Source: Gemmata massiliana
Lineage (GTDB): Bacteria; Planctomycetota; Planctomycetia; Gemmatales; Gemmataceae
Length of the DNA: 64,000 nucleotides
NCBI RefSeq assembly: GCF_901538265.1
Contig: NZ_LR593886.1
Location: forward strand, 9,507,738 to 9,571,737
Direction: 5' to 3'
The position numbers and the translations under genes are program-made. The notes under the pieces are model-generated. The model worked only from the letters and a program-made list of their open reading frames with translations. It did not search any database and was not told the origin of the DNA. Shown here in pieces: positions 25,196-34,291 of this stretch (position 1 is the first letter of the stretch; each line of letters begins with the position of its first letter).

Positions 25196-27697
25196 ATGAA
25201 CTCCGACGATCGCGACCCGGTAGACGTACTGGCCGAAGAGTTCGCCGACCTACTCCGGCGCGGGGAGCACCCGTCCGTCAGCGCTTACGCCGCCGCGCAC
25301 CCCGAGCACGCGGAACAGCTCCAGGAATTGCTCCCGGCCGTCGCCCAGATGGAACTGCTGAAGCGGTTCCGCAACCCCGCGGGCTTGGTGGAGAAATCGC
25401 TCCCCGACCGGCTCGGCGATTTCCGCATCGTGCGCGAACTCGGGCGCGGCGGGATGGGTGTGGTATTCGAGGCAGTGCAGGAGTCACTCGACCGACCCGT
25501 CGCACTCAAGGTGCTCGCGCGGCACGCACAACTCGATCCGGTCCAGCGCGAGCGGTTCGTGCGCGAGGCGCTGGCCGCAGCGAAGCTGCACCACACGAAC
25601 ATCGTTCCCGTGTTCGGCGTCGGCGAACAGGACGGGCTGCCGTACTACGTCATGCAGCTCATACCCGGGTGCGGGTTGCACTCCGTGGTGCGCCAGTGGC
25701 GCAAGAGCCTGAACAAGAGCGACGAAGCCTCGAACGAAACGTGCGCGCACACGCCCAATACCCCCGTTGCAAAGCCCACAGGCGCACCAGCGCCGTTCGA
25801 GGTAGTCGAACCCGAACTCAAAGGACCCGAGCGGAACGACTGGCGGTTCATTGCGGGGGTCGGAGCGCAGGCCGCGGACGCGCTCCACTACGCCCACAAA
25901 CAGGGCGTGTTGCACCGCGACGTGAAACCGGCGAACCTCATCCTCGACGGCGAAACCGTCTGGGTGACGGACTTCGGCCTCGCGAAGATGATGCACATCC
26001 ACGGACTCACTGCGACCGGTGACATCCTGGGTACGCTCCAGTACCTCCCGCCCGAGTGCCTGACCGGAGCCGCAGACGCCCGGAGCGACGTGTACGGCCT
26101 GGGCGCGACACTTTACGAGCTGCTCACGCTCGAACCGCCTTACGCGGCCGACAGCCCGGCTCAACTCATCAAAAAAGTGGCCGACGCGGACCCGCCGGCC
26201 CCGCGCACGCTGAACCCGGACGTCCCGCGTGATCTGGAAACCATCGTCTTGAAAGCGATGGCACGCGAACCGAAGAACCGGTACGCGACCGCACGCGACC
26301 TCGCACGCGACCTCGAAGCGTTTCTCGACGACCGGCCCATCAAGGCCCGGCGCATGACGCTCGTTTCGCGTGCGTGGCTCGCGTGCCGGCGCAACCCGAC
26401 GGTCGCGTCGCTCGCGTTCACCACGACCGCGGCCCTCATTTTCGCGGCCGTGACGGGATGGATGGGGTACGCACGCGAGGAGAAACGCCGCAAGGACGCC
26501 GAAACTGCGACGAACGAAGTTCGCGAGATGTCCGACAAGCTCCGCGCGAATCTGAAACTCTCACTCGAAACTTTCGCCAAGGTTTTCGAGGCCGCGAGCA
26601 GTAACTCGCACTCGAATTTCGGCATCATGATGCCAATGGCGGGGCGCGGACCGGAGAACCACATCTTCCTCAGTTTCGGGGGCGGGCCGGGAGGACCGGG
26701 CGGTCCCGGGGGACCGGGAGGCCCAAACGGTCTTGGTCCGGGCGGTCCGGGTGGCCCTGGCCCTGGGGGGCCGGGTGGCCCTGGCCCTGGGGGGCCGGGT
26801 AGCCCGAACGGTCCGCCGGAACTACCGGGGCCGCGCGATTTCGGTGCGGATAAGGCCGCGATCCTGGAAGCGGTCCTCGCGTTCTACGACAAGTTCGTCG
26901 AGCAAAACGCGCCCGAAGACCCGCTGCTCCAGTTTGAAGCGGCGAAGGCGTCGCGCCGCTTGTGCGAGGCGAACGTGCGGCAGCGGCGCCCGGACAAGGC
27001 GATCACCGCGTACCGGCGTGCGGTCTCGCTGCTCAAGCCGCTCGTGGAGAAGTACCCCGACAACGAATCGATGCGAACGGAACTCGTCATTGTGTACCTA
27101 GTCGCGCCGCAGGAGGCGTACCCAAATGACCGCGACGTCCCCCTCCGGCGCGCGGCCGAACTCGCACGCGGAAACGTGTGGCTCACCGGGTCCGTGTTCG
27201 TCCGCGTCGGGCTGGCACACGAACAATCCGAGGACCGGCCCGAGGCCGCCGAAGCCGCGTACCGCAATGCGATCGCGGCGTTTACTTCTGTGCCCGAAGA
27301 CGACCGGCCGCCGCACGGTCACACGGAACTCGGGTTCGTGCGTCAGCGCCTCGCGAGTACGTTGAAATTCCAGGGAAAACTAACAGCCGCACGCGGGGAA
27401 CTGGAACAATCGATTCGGGAACAGCCCGAATCCGTTGAACCCGGTGAGCGGCAACCGGGGGAGGGGCGCCCGCGCTTCACCCCCGGGCGAATGCAACTGG
27501 CTGATACGTACTGGATGCTGGTACAAGTCTGCAAGGAACAAAAAGATCCTCGCGCTGAGGAAAATGCTCGCGCGAAGCTCCAGGAGTTGGGATTCCCCAC
27601 AGACTTCCCGCCCGGTCCGTTCAGCTTGTGGTACGGGGGTAAGAAGGGAGAGCGGGGTTGGGGCAAGAAAGATGGTTTCCCACCAAAGAAGAACTGA
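25196..27697 (+). CDS. Transmembrane Ser/Thr protein kinase with GPG linker and TPR-like C-terminus
   Basis: 833 residues. N-terminal about 60 residues ('FADLLRRGEHPSVSAYAAAH') form the helical segment typical of planctomycete kinases. Then a Hanks-type kinase: glycine loop 'LGRGGMGVVFEAV', Lys105, 'VLHRDVKPANLIL' (D242) and 'DFGLAKMM' (D259). The kinase contains an extra loop of about 45 residues (around 174-215). One membrane span ('VASLAFTTTAALIFAAVTGW') is followed by a coiled coil, a Gly-Pro tract encoded partly by two exact 24-bp repeats (26749-26796), and TPR-like helices ('KAITAYRRAVSLLKPLVEKY'). It follows the ECF sigma gene and may sense an envelope signal and regulate it; this is inference from the arrangement. 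Confidence 0.92.
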   Translation: MNSDDRDPVDVLAEEFADLLRRGEHPSVSAYAAAHPEHAEQLQELLPAVAQMELLKRFRNPAGLVEKSLPDRLGDFRIVRELGRGGMGVVFEAVQESLDRPVALKVLARHAQLDPVQRERFVREALAAAKLHHTNIVPVFGVGEQDGLPYYVMQLIPGCGLHSVVRQWRKSLNKSDEASNETCAHTPNTPVAKPTGAPAPFEVVEPELKGPERNDWRFIAGVGAQAADALHYAHKQGVLHRDVKPANLILDGETVWVTDFGLAKMMHIHGLTATGDILGTLQYLPPECLTGAADARSDVYGLGATLYELLTLEPPYAADSPAQLIKKVADADPPAPRTLNPDVPRDLETIVLKAMAREPKNRYATARDLARDLEAFLDDRPIKARRMTLVSRAWLACRRNPTVASLAFTTTAALIFAAVTGWMGYAREEKRRKDAETATNEVREMSDKLRANLKLSLETFAKVFEAASSNSHSNFGIMMPMAGRGPENHIFLSFGGGPGGPGGPGGPGGPNGLGPGGPGGPGPGGPGGPGPGGPGSPNGPPELPGPRDFGADKAAILEAVLAFYDKFVEQNAPEDPLLQFEAAKASRRLCEANVRQRRPDKAITAYRRAVSLLKPLVEKYPDNESMRTELVIVYLVAPQEAYPNDRDVPLRRAAELARGNVWLTGSVFVRVGLAHEQSEDRPEAAEAAYRNAIAAFTSVPEDDRPPHGHTELGFVRQRLASTLKFQGKLTAARGELEQSIREQPESVEPGERQPGEGRPRFTPGRMQLADTYWMLVQVCKEQKDPRAEENARAKLQELGFPTDFPPGPFSLWYGGKKGERGWGKKDGFPPKKN

Positions 27698-27943
27698 ATG
27701 CCGTTCCGATCGTTCGACCGTGCCGGGTGCGATTACTTCTGAACCTGGGGTGCGGAGCGCTCGCGGCACCGCCCGGACGATATCGTCCGGATAGCGGTGC
27801 TGGAACAGCGGTCCCCGGGGAGGGTCGAAAAGCAAGTGCTCGGATGACGCAACATCATCCTGGTGGAAACCACCGAGCTAACTGCACCCGACACGGCCGA
27901 ACAACCGGAACGCGGATCCTTACACCACCTCGGTTGAATTGCC

Positions 27944-28019
27944 TTCTGTAGCCGGCCTCTGTGAGGCCGGGGAGCCACCGAAAGTAGGTAGCCCGGCCTC
28001 ACAGAGACCGGCTACAGAA
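27944..28019. repeat. Inverted doublet with GTAG-headed hairpins (REPIN-like)
   Basis: Left arm 27944-27971 and right arm 27992-28019 are reverse complements with one mismatch in 28. Each arm contains GTAG followed by a hairpin (CCGGCCTC-TGT-GAGGCCGG on the left). It sits between the convergent kinase and ThuA genes. The remaining 27698-27943 has no recognisable gene. Confidence 0.85.
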
Positions 28020-28043
28020 GAAAACAATCCACGCGATTCGGTT

Positions 28044-29063
28044 TCACTTCAGCAAGTCGGCCGGCGTAACACCGGGCTTCCAGTCGGCGTTGCCCTTGAA
28101 CTTGAAGGCCGTCGGCTTGAACGTGCCCACGAGGTCCACGTTCGTCTTGTCGGGGATCTTCGATTCCAGCCCCGCCGCCCAGAAGCACCCGTTCACGATC
28201 AGCCGCCGGGTGCCCTCGAACTCCAGATCCTGCGACGCGCCCATCGTGGTCGTGAACACGCGGCCGGTCTTGTCGCCCTCGCCTTTGTAGGTCTTGGTCC
28301 ACGCGACCGGCATCATCGGGTCGTTCTTCTTGCCGTTCACGGCCTTCGAGTCGGGCTTCAGCGTTTCGGTCACCTCGCCCAGCACGAGGGGCGTGCTGTC
28401 ACCGGGTAGCGGCAGCGTGACCGTGTACACGTCCGTGGTCCCGAAGATCGCGCCGGGCGCGATGCCCTTCAAAATCCCGTGCGACTCATGTCCCTTCACG
28501 ATGATGCCCCGCGTGCCCTCCTTGCCGTGCGAGCCGTGGTGCGCGACCCACGTTTCGCCAAGCACCTGTTTGCCGAACCCCTGCTTGAAGTCCGCTTCGC
28601 CGTTGCTCCACGAGAATTTCGCGAACTTCCGGTCCTTCGGGATGTTGAAGGCGTGGGTTGCGGTGCGCAGCCCGACCACGGGCTTACCCGCGGCCACGTA
28701 ATCAACGACGTGCTGCATCTGGTCGTCGGGCAGGTTGAGGAACCGCGTGAAAATCACCAGGAGGTCGGCGGTCTTGAGGGCCTCGAGTCCCGGAACGTTG
28801 TTGATGTTCGGGTTGACAGTTCCGTCTTTGGGGTCCACCGTGAACAGGACCGTACACTTGAACCCGTGGTGCTTGGAGAGGATCTTCGCGAGCTGCGGGA
28901 GCGCCTCTTCGGAGCGGTACTCCTGGTCGCCACTCACGAGGACAATGTGCTTGCCCTTCCCGGGACCGTCGCCGCCTTCGAGCACGACGAACTTGTCTTC
29001 CGCGCGCCCGAGTGCGGGAAGCGCGACCAGAGCGAGCAGGGCAGCGAATCGGATGTGTTTCAT
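28044..29063 (-). CDS. Exported ThuA-domain (trehalose utilisation-like) protein
   Basis: 339 residues with a signal peptide (MKHIRFAALLALVALPALGRA). The ThuA-like amidotransferase fold is visible in 'HIVLVSGDQEYRSEEALPQL', 'TADLLVIFTRFLNLPDDQ' and 'AAGKPVVGLRTATHAFN', with the C-terminal 'VAWTKTYKGEGDKTGRVFTT' and 'GASQDLEFEGTRRLIVNGC'. The family is related to class I glutamine amidotransferases but usually lacks the catalytic cysteine. In planctomycetes such proteins are exported and linked to sugar or glycan degradation. The ATG lies 130 bases from the divergent S9 peptidase. Substrate unknown. Confidence 0.85.
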   Translation of the reverse strand: MKHIRFAALLALVALPALGRAEDKFVVLEGGDGPGKGKHIVLVSGDQEYRSEEALPQLAKILSKHHGFKCTVLFTVDPKDGTVNPNINNVPGLEALKTADLLVIFTRFLNLPDDQMQHVVDYVAAGKPVVGLRTATHAFNIPKDRKFAKFSWSNGEADFKQGFGKQVLGETWVAHHGSHGKEGTRGIIVKGHESHGILKGIAPGAIFGTTDVYTVTLPLPGDSTPLVLGEVTETLKPDSKAVNGKKNDPMMPVAWTKTYKGEGDKTGRVFTTTMGASQDLEFEGTRRLIVNGCFWAAGLESKIPDKTNVDLVGTFKPTAFKFKGNADWKPGVTPADLLK

Positions 29064-29193
29064 AGCGTGTACGGTGGGTGAGGGTGGCGGACCGATAACC
29101 TACCCCGAGGGATAGGTTCTTCCAGGTCGTCGCTCAGTATACGCTCGCGTATCGAGCGGGTACACTGCCTGAACGACGTTCGGGAGGGCAGCC

Positions 29194-31599
29194 ATGTTTC
29201 GTCTGCTGTTGTGTGGGGTGTGCGCGTTGACCATTTCCGTGGACGCCTTCGGGCAAGAGGGTTACCAGAAGCCGCCGCAAGCGGTCATCGACATTCTTGA
29301 TGCCCCCGCTCCGCCGGCCCTTTCGATCAGTCCGACGGGCGAAAACCTGCTGCTCGTGCAGTCCGCGCGGTACCCGTCGATCGAAGAGGTCGCGGCACCG
29401 ATGCTCCGGCTCGCAGGATTGCGTATCAACCCGCGCACGAACGGCCCCGCGCGACCCACGCGCGTCACCGGGCTGTCGCTGGTTCCGGTCACGGGCGGCG
29501 ACCCGAAGCCGATCGCCCTGCCCGAAAAGGCCAAGATCGGGCTTCCGATGTGGGCGCCGGACGGCAAACGGTTCGCGGTCCAGAGTACCACGGACGCCGG
29601 TATCGAACTGTGGGTGTGCGCTCTCGATGAACTGAAGCTGGAGAAAATCAAAGGCGTGCGCCTGAACGCCGCGATCGGCGAATCCGCGCAGTGGATGCCG
29701 GACAGCCGAACGCTACTCGTGCAACTCATTCCCGAGGGGCGCGGCGAAGCTCCCACGCCGCCGATCGCCCCGGCCGGTCCGGTGATTCAGGAGAGCGGCG
29801 GAAAAGCGGCACCCGTTCGCACGTTTCAGGACATGCTGAAAGACCCGCACGACGCGGCACTGTTCGAGCACTACTGCACGTCGCAACTCGCGCTCGTGAA
29901 CGGCGAACCCGAAAAACCCACGATTCAGAACATCGGGAAGCCCACGATCAACATCGGGTGCGATCCATCACCAGACGGCCAGTTCGTGCTGCTGTACCGC
30001 GTGCAGAAGCCGTTCTCGTACCTGTACCCTTACTCGGCGTTCCCGCGTGCGGTGGAAGTCTACAAGGCGACCGGCGCGAAGGACTCCACCGTCGCGGAAC
30101 TGCCGCTGCAAGACAAAGTGCCCATCGAGGGCGTACCGACCGGCCCGCGCTCGATCCGGTGGGTGCCCACCCTCCCGCACGCGCTCATTTGGGCCGAAGC
30201 ACAAGACGGCGGCGACCCCAAGAAGAAAGTTCCGCACCGTGACGCGCTCTTCACCGCGACCGCCGGTAGTGAAATTCGAGGCACGGAACTGTTGAAGATC
30301 GAACACCGGTTGGCGGGAATCGATTTCTTCCCGACCGGGAACCGGATGCTCGTCCGCGATTACGACCGTGACCGCAAGTGGGGGCGCACGTTCCTGGTGT
30401 CGAGTACCGCGCTGCTGGCCTCTGAGCCGAAGCTCCTCTTCGAGCGCTCCGTGCAGGACCACTACGGCGATCCAGGTACCCCGGTGATGCGGCAACTCCC
30501 GAGCGGGCACTCGGTCATCCGCACCGCGGGCGACCCGGCGGGCGACACGTTCTTCCTGCGCGGCGACGGCTCGACCCCGAAGGGCGACCGGCCGTTCCTC
30601 GACAAATTCGACCTCAAAACGACGAAAGCGGAGCGCCTCTACCACTGCCCCGAGGGGGTGTACGAAGAGGTGGTTCGGGTGCTAAACGTGTCCGGGACGA
30701 AGGTACTCATTCGGCGCGAGTCGGTGAGCGAACCGCCGAACTACTACTACCGCGACGGAGCACACGAAAAAGCGCTGACGAAAAACACGGACCCGGCGCC
30801 GGAACTGCGCAAGGCAAAAAAACAACTTGTTACCACCAAGCGCGCGGACGGGACCACGATCTCGTTCACACTGCACCTGCCCCCGGACCACAAGGAAGGC
30901 ACCAAGATTCCCGCGGTGTTTTACGCCTACCCGGTCGAGTTCGCGTCCGCGGATACTGCGAGCCAGGTCACCGGTTCGCCGCACCGGTTCACGAGCGTCA
31001 CCGGTTACTCGCACCTGTTCTTCCTCACGCAAGGTTACGCGGTGATGGAAGTGTCCATGCCGATCGTCGGCCCGCCCGAAACGGCGAACAACGACTTCAT
31101 CGAGCAGCTCAACGCAAACGCACAAGCGGCGCTTGATAAAGCCGCCGAGTTCGGGATCGACACGGACCGCGTCGGGGTGATGGGACACAGTTACGGCGCG
31201 TTCATGACAGCAAACCTGCTCGCGCACGCGAAGCTGTTCAAGGCGGGCATCGCCCGGAGCGGCGCGTACAACCGCACGCTCACGCCGTTCGGGTTCCAGA
31301 ACGAGCGCCGGACGTTCTGGGAGGCGCCAGAAATTTACGGCAAGATGTCGCCGTTCTACCACGCGGAGAAGATCAAAGACCCGCTCCTCATGATCCACGG
31401 CGCCGCGGACAGTAACCCGGGCACGTTCCCGGTGCAGAGCGAGCGCATGTACCAGGCCGTGCGCGGAACCGGCGGCACCGTGCGGTTAGTCCTGCTGCCG
31501 CACGAGGACCACGGGTACTCGGCGCGCGAGTCTATCGGCCACGTGCTCTACGAGCAGATCGCGTGGTTCGACAAGTACGTCAAGAACGTGAAGAAGTAA
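29194..31599 (+). CDS. S9 family (prolyl oligopeptidase-like) exported peptidase
   Basis: 801 residues with a signal peptide (MFRLLLCGVCALTISVDAFG) and GGGAGGG before the ATG. A beta-propeller region (residues about 50-540) is followed by an alpha/beta-hydrolase domain with 'VGVMGHSYGAFMTANLLAHA' (nucleophile S666), an aspartate in 'LLMIHGAADSNPGTFPVQSE' and the histidine in 'LPHEDHGYSARES'. The triad is therefore complete. It resembles the glutamyl-endopeptidase-like S9 branch ('DTDRVGVMGHSYGAFM', 'GAYNRTLTPFGFQNE'). It probably digests peptides in the periplasm. The sugar-kinase gene follows 146 bases later on the same strand. Confidence 0.9.
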   Translation: MFRLLLCGVCALTISVDAFGQEGYQKPPQAVIDILDAPAPPALSISPTGENLLLVQSARYPSIEEVAAPMLRLAGLRINPRTNGPARPTRVTGLSLVPVTGGDPKPIALPEKAKIGLPMWAPDGKRFAVQSTTDAGIELWVCALDELKLEKIKGVRLNAAIGESAQWMPDSRTLLVQLIPEGRGEAPTPPIAPAGPVIQESGGKAAPVRTFQDMLKDPHDAALFEHYCTSQLALVNGEPEKPTIQNIGKPTINIGCDPSPDGQFVLLYRVQKPFSYLYPYSAFPRAVEVYKATGAKDSTVAELPLQDKVPIEGVPTGPRSIRWVPTLPHALIWAEAQDGGDPKKKVPHRDALFTATAGSEIRGTELLKIEHRLAGIDFFPTGNRMLVRDYDRDRKWGRTFLVSSTALLASEPKLLFERSVQDHYGDPGTPVMRQLPSGHSVIRTAGDPAGDTFFLRGDGSTPKGDRPFLDKFDLKTTKAERLYHCPEGVYEEVVRVLNVSGTKVLIRRESVSEPPNYYYRDGAHEKALTKNTDPAPELRKAKKQLVTTKRADGTTISFTLHLPPDHKEGTKIPAVFYAYPVEFASADTASQVTGSPHRFTSVTGYSHLFFLTQGYAVMEVSMPIVGPPETANNDFIEQLNANAQAALDKAAEFGIDTDRVGVMGHSYGAFMTANLLAHAKLFKAGIARSGAYNRTLTPFGFQNERRTFWEAPEIYGKMSPFYHAEKIKDPLLMIHGAADSNPGTFPVQSERMYQAVRGTGGTVRLVLLPHEDHGYSARESIGHVLYEQIAWFDKYVKNVKK

Positions 31600-31745
31600 G
31601 GTTAGGGATACCACCAGAAGGCACCCGGGCGGGGATCAAAGGCGCACGAGAACAGCGAGAGCGATCCTCGCTTCCACCGTGTCTCTTGGTCCCTCCTTCG
31701 TATCTTTGTGGTGAGACGTATTCGGTGTTGAGCAACGGGATTCGC

Positions 31746-32684
31746 ATGGCTGCTTCGGCACAGTTGGTAATCGGGATCGATGGCGGGGCGTCGAACACCG
31801 TGGCCGTACTCGCGGACGCGCGGACCGGCGCGACGCTGGGGCGCGGAGAGGGCGGGCCGTCGAACATTCAGGCGACGGGCGTCGAATCGGCCCTCCGGGA
31901 ACTGAACGCGGCCGTTGTCGAAGCGTTCAAGGCGGCCGGGCGGCACCGCGAGCCGGTCGCGGCGGCGGCACTCGGTTTGGCCGGCGTGGACCGAGCCGAG
32001 GGATTGGAAGTCATCCGCGGGTGGGCCGATCTCGTTCAACTCGCGGACAAAATCACGATCGCGAACGACGCCACGCTCCTGTTCGCGGCTGGCACCCCGG
32101 AAGGATGGGGGCTGGCGGTCATCGCGGGGACGGGTTCGATCGCGTTCACGCTCGACGCCCGCGGAAACGACGCCCGCGCCGGCGGGTGGGGTTACTTGAT
32201 GGGTGATGAGGGGAGCGCGTTCCGAATCGGGCTGCTCGGGCTGCGGGCCGCGTGTCGCGCCGCTGACAACATCGGCGAACGCACTACGCTGCTACCCACC
32301 TACCTGAAGGCACTCGGGTCCGACGACCCGCGCGAGTTCATTCCGGCGGTGTACCGCGGAAAGTGGGACAAAGCCGCGATTGCCGCACTCGCGCCCCTCG
32401 TGTTGACGGCCGCGACTTCGGGCGACGCCACCGCGACCGCGATCTTTGAGCAAGAAGCACGCGAACTAGCCCTGACAGCAGCCGGAGCGGTCGCAGCAGG
32501 CGGGTTGTCGCGCGAGAATGTTCCGGTGGCACTGGCCGGCGGGCTGATACGCGAAAGCGAAATGTTCCGAAACCGCTTCCTGCACGAACTCCGCGGCTGC
32601 GGCGTTTCTCCGGGACCAGTGGGGTTGGTGGACGATCCCGTTGTGGGTGGAGTGGTGCTCGCGCGCCGGTTGCTGGTACAGTAG
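31746..32684 (+). CDS. BadF/BadG-type sugar kinase (N-acetylglucosamine kinase-like)
   Basis: 312 residues from 'MAASAQLVIGIDGGASNTVA'; an open frame upstream to 31563 overlaps the S9 gene and is rejected. The ASKHA phosphate-1 loop 'IGIDGGASNTVAVLADA', the phosphate-2 segment 'WGLAVIAGTGSIAF', 'GGWGYLMGDEGSAFRIGL' and the adenosine segment 'VPVALAGGLIRE' fit the BadF/BadG/BcrA/BcrD ATPase family, whose soluble single-domain members phosphorylate N-acetylglucosamine or related sugars. An AnmK-like kinase lies convergently next door, so amino-sugar salvage is plausible. Exact substrate not determined from sequence. Confidence 0.85.
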   Translation: MAASAQLVIGIDGGASNTVAVLADARTGATLGRGEGGPSNIQATGVESALRELNAAVVEAFKAAGRHREPVAAAALGLAGVDRAEGLEVIRGWADLVQLADKITIANDATLLFAAGTPEGWGLAVIAGTGSIAFTLDARGNDARAGGWGYLMGDEGSAFRIGLLGLRAACRAADNIGERTTLLPTYLKALGSDDPREFIPAVYRGKWDKAAIAALAPLVLTAATSGDATATAIFEQEARELALTAAGAVAAGGLSRENVPVALAGGLIRESEMFRNRFLHELRGCGVSPGPVGLVDDPVVGGVVLARRLLVQ

Positions 32685-32697
32685 CAAGAATCGCACG

Positions 32698-32991
32698 CTA
32701 CACAGTCGCCACGAGGTCGCCCCAACCGGGCGCCTCGAAAATCCGATCCGCGATGCGTTCGAGCCGGGCACGGTCCTGGATCGCGCGCAACACGCTCTCA
32801 ACACCCGCCGGTACCGGACCGAGTTTTTTCGCACCGATCCGGAGAATGAGTTGCTGAGCCTCGCGAACCTCACCACGGGCCTCACCCACCGCAACTCCCC
32901 GCGCGATCCACTCGTTCACGTACTCGGATTCGTCCACGTTCCAGTCCTTTGCATAGGCACAATCAACTAGAATTCTTGCGAATGCGACCAG
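32698..32991 (-). pseudogene. C-terminal remnant of an Rpn-like (recombination-promoting nuclease) family protein
   Basis: An open frame of 97 codons begins directly at the stop codon of the 32992 gene and has no ATG; a GTG at 32937 would give 79 residues. The text 'ARILVDCAYAKDWNVDESEY', 'VGEARGEVREAQQLILRIGA' and the ending 'ARLERIADRIFEAPGWGDLV' matches the C-terminal helical tail of Rpn/PD-(D/E)XK-type transposase-like proteins, which normally have about 250 or more residues with the nuclease domain first. The nuclease domain is absent here. Most likely a decayed fragment; a short expressed protein from the GTG cannot be excluded. Confidence 0.6.
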
Positions 32992-34191
32992 CTACGCGGC
33001 CCAGTTCGAGCGGGGGTATTCGCCAGTTTGATCGGCGAGCCACGCGGCGCAGCGCGCCCAGTTGCGGCCGTCGCCGGGACAGATGTGGCCCAGCAAGCGC
33101 CCGCCGGTCGCGCCCGTGAGCACCGGTAAATTCCCAGCCACCCCGTCGCAGGTTAGTGCGGCCAAAACCGCGGCGGCAGCGGCATTGCGCGATAGAGCCG
33201 GCACCCCCACGCTTTCCGTGCGCTCGACGCTATCGTTGAACTGCTTCGCCACCAGTTGCCACAAAAAGCCGTTCCGCACACCGCCACCCGAGAGCACTAC
33301 GCGGCGCGGGCCATCGGGCTTCATGAGCGCAAAGCGACACCCACCGCCGATCGCACGGGCAGCGAGGTGCGTTGCAGTGCAGAGTAGATCGGGAAGACTC
33401 GCGTTCAGTTGGCGCACTGCATCGAACGCGGCGAGTAAGAAGCTGCGGCCGAAGGCTTCCGCGTGGACCGTTTTGGGCGGCGTGCGTGTGAGGTGCGGGT
33501 GTTCCGCCCAGCGCGCGAGGAGCGGCTCCAAGCACCGGCCCTGGACCGCGTGCTTTCCGACGCTGGCGGGCAGCTCTTTTCCGCGCGTCCCGTTGAAGAG
33601 GATCGCGTCGAGGAGTTGGTTCCCCGGACCGACTTCAAAGCCGAACGCGGTGGACACTGTGCCGCCCGCCGGCACAAACAGTACGCTCGCAGCCGCTCCC
33701 AGGTGAATCAGGAGGCGCGATTCGGCCGCGTCACGGAATAACAGGAAATCGGCTGCGGCGGTGATGGGGCGCCCAGAACCGCCAGTCGCGCGGTCGCGGT
33801 CGGCGAAGCCGTGTAGCGTCGTGATGCCGGTCTGTTCCGCCACGCGTTCTGCGACTTCCGGCCAGTCAATCGGAACACTAGCAGCAGGTCGGTTCGGTTC
33901 AAGGATGCCGGCCGCAAACGTGTCGCGCGGTGATACAGCGGCCTTACTCAGTGCTTGGCGCGCGGCGAATACGACCGTATCGGCGACGGCCCGGAGGAAC
34001 TCGGGGGGGGCGGGAGTAAGTGAAGCGGCCGATGCTCGAAGGACGTCGCGCACCGCGGGCGGAAACGCGATTCGGGGGGCGGCGGCTATGCGGGGTGTGA
34101 GGTCGAGGCCCAATCCCTCGACCCGCACCGCGGTCGCGTCCACACCTTCCAGCCCCGAACTTACGGAAAGGCCGAGTAGGGTTCGGACCAT
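32992..34191 (-). CDS. Anhydro-N-acetylmuramic acid kinase-like protein
   Basis: 399 residues, close to AnmK length (about 370-390). Family features: 'GFADRDRATGGSGRPITAAA' with the likely catalytic aspartate before the GGxG loop, 'GFEVGPGNQLLDAI' (usually DTGPGN), and 'RRVVLSGGGVRNGFL'. The N-terminal loop, usually SGTSxDGxD, is changed to 'SVSSGLEGVD', and the first residue of DTGPGN is Glu-Val. AnmK converts 1,6-anhydroMurNAc to MurNAc-6-phosphate during peptidoglycan recycling. The divergent motifs leave activity open. It faces the BadF-type kinase. Its start overlaps the GTTCC-rich stretch at 34189-34290. Confidence 0.75.
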   Translation of the reverse strand: MVRTLLGLSVSSGLEGVDATAVRVEGLGLDLTPRIAAAPRIAFPPAVRDVLRASAASLTPAPPEFLRAVADTVVFAARQALSKAAVSPRDTFAAGILEPNRPAASVPIDWPEVAERVAEQTGITTLHGFADRDRATGGSGRPITAAADFLLFRDAAESRLLIHLGAAASVLFVPAGGTVSTAFGFEVGPGNQLLDAILFNGTRGKELPASVGKHAVQGRCLEPLLARWAEHPHLTRTPPKTVHAEAFGRSFLLAAFDAVRQLNASLPDLLCTATHLAARAIGGGCRFALMKPDGPRRVVLSGGGVRNGFLWQLVAKQFNDSVERTESVGVPALSRNAAAAAVLAALTCDGVAGNLPVLTGATGGRLLGHICPGDGRNWARCAAWLADQTGEYPRSNWAA

Positions 34192-34291
34192 GAGCAGTTC
34201 CAGGTTCTGGGTTCCGAGTTCCCAATTGAACGGACGGAGAACCCGGCGGTTCTCGGACCGGATCTGGGAGCACGAAACCCGGAACGGAGGG

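Noticed and set aside
31600..31745. Upstream extension of the BadF-type kinase into the S9 gene
   Set aside because: The translated extension is not protein-like, and the ATG at 31746 begins exactly at the first ASKHA beta strand.
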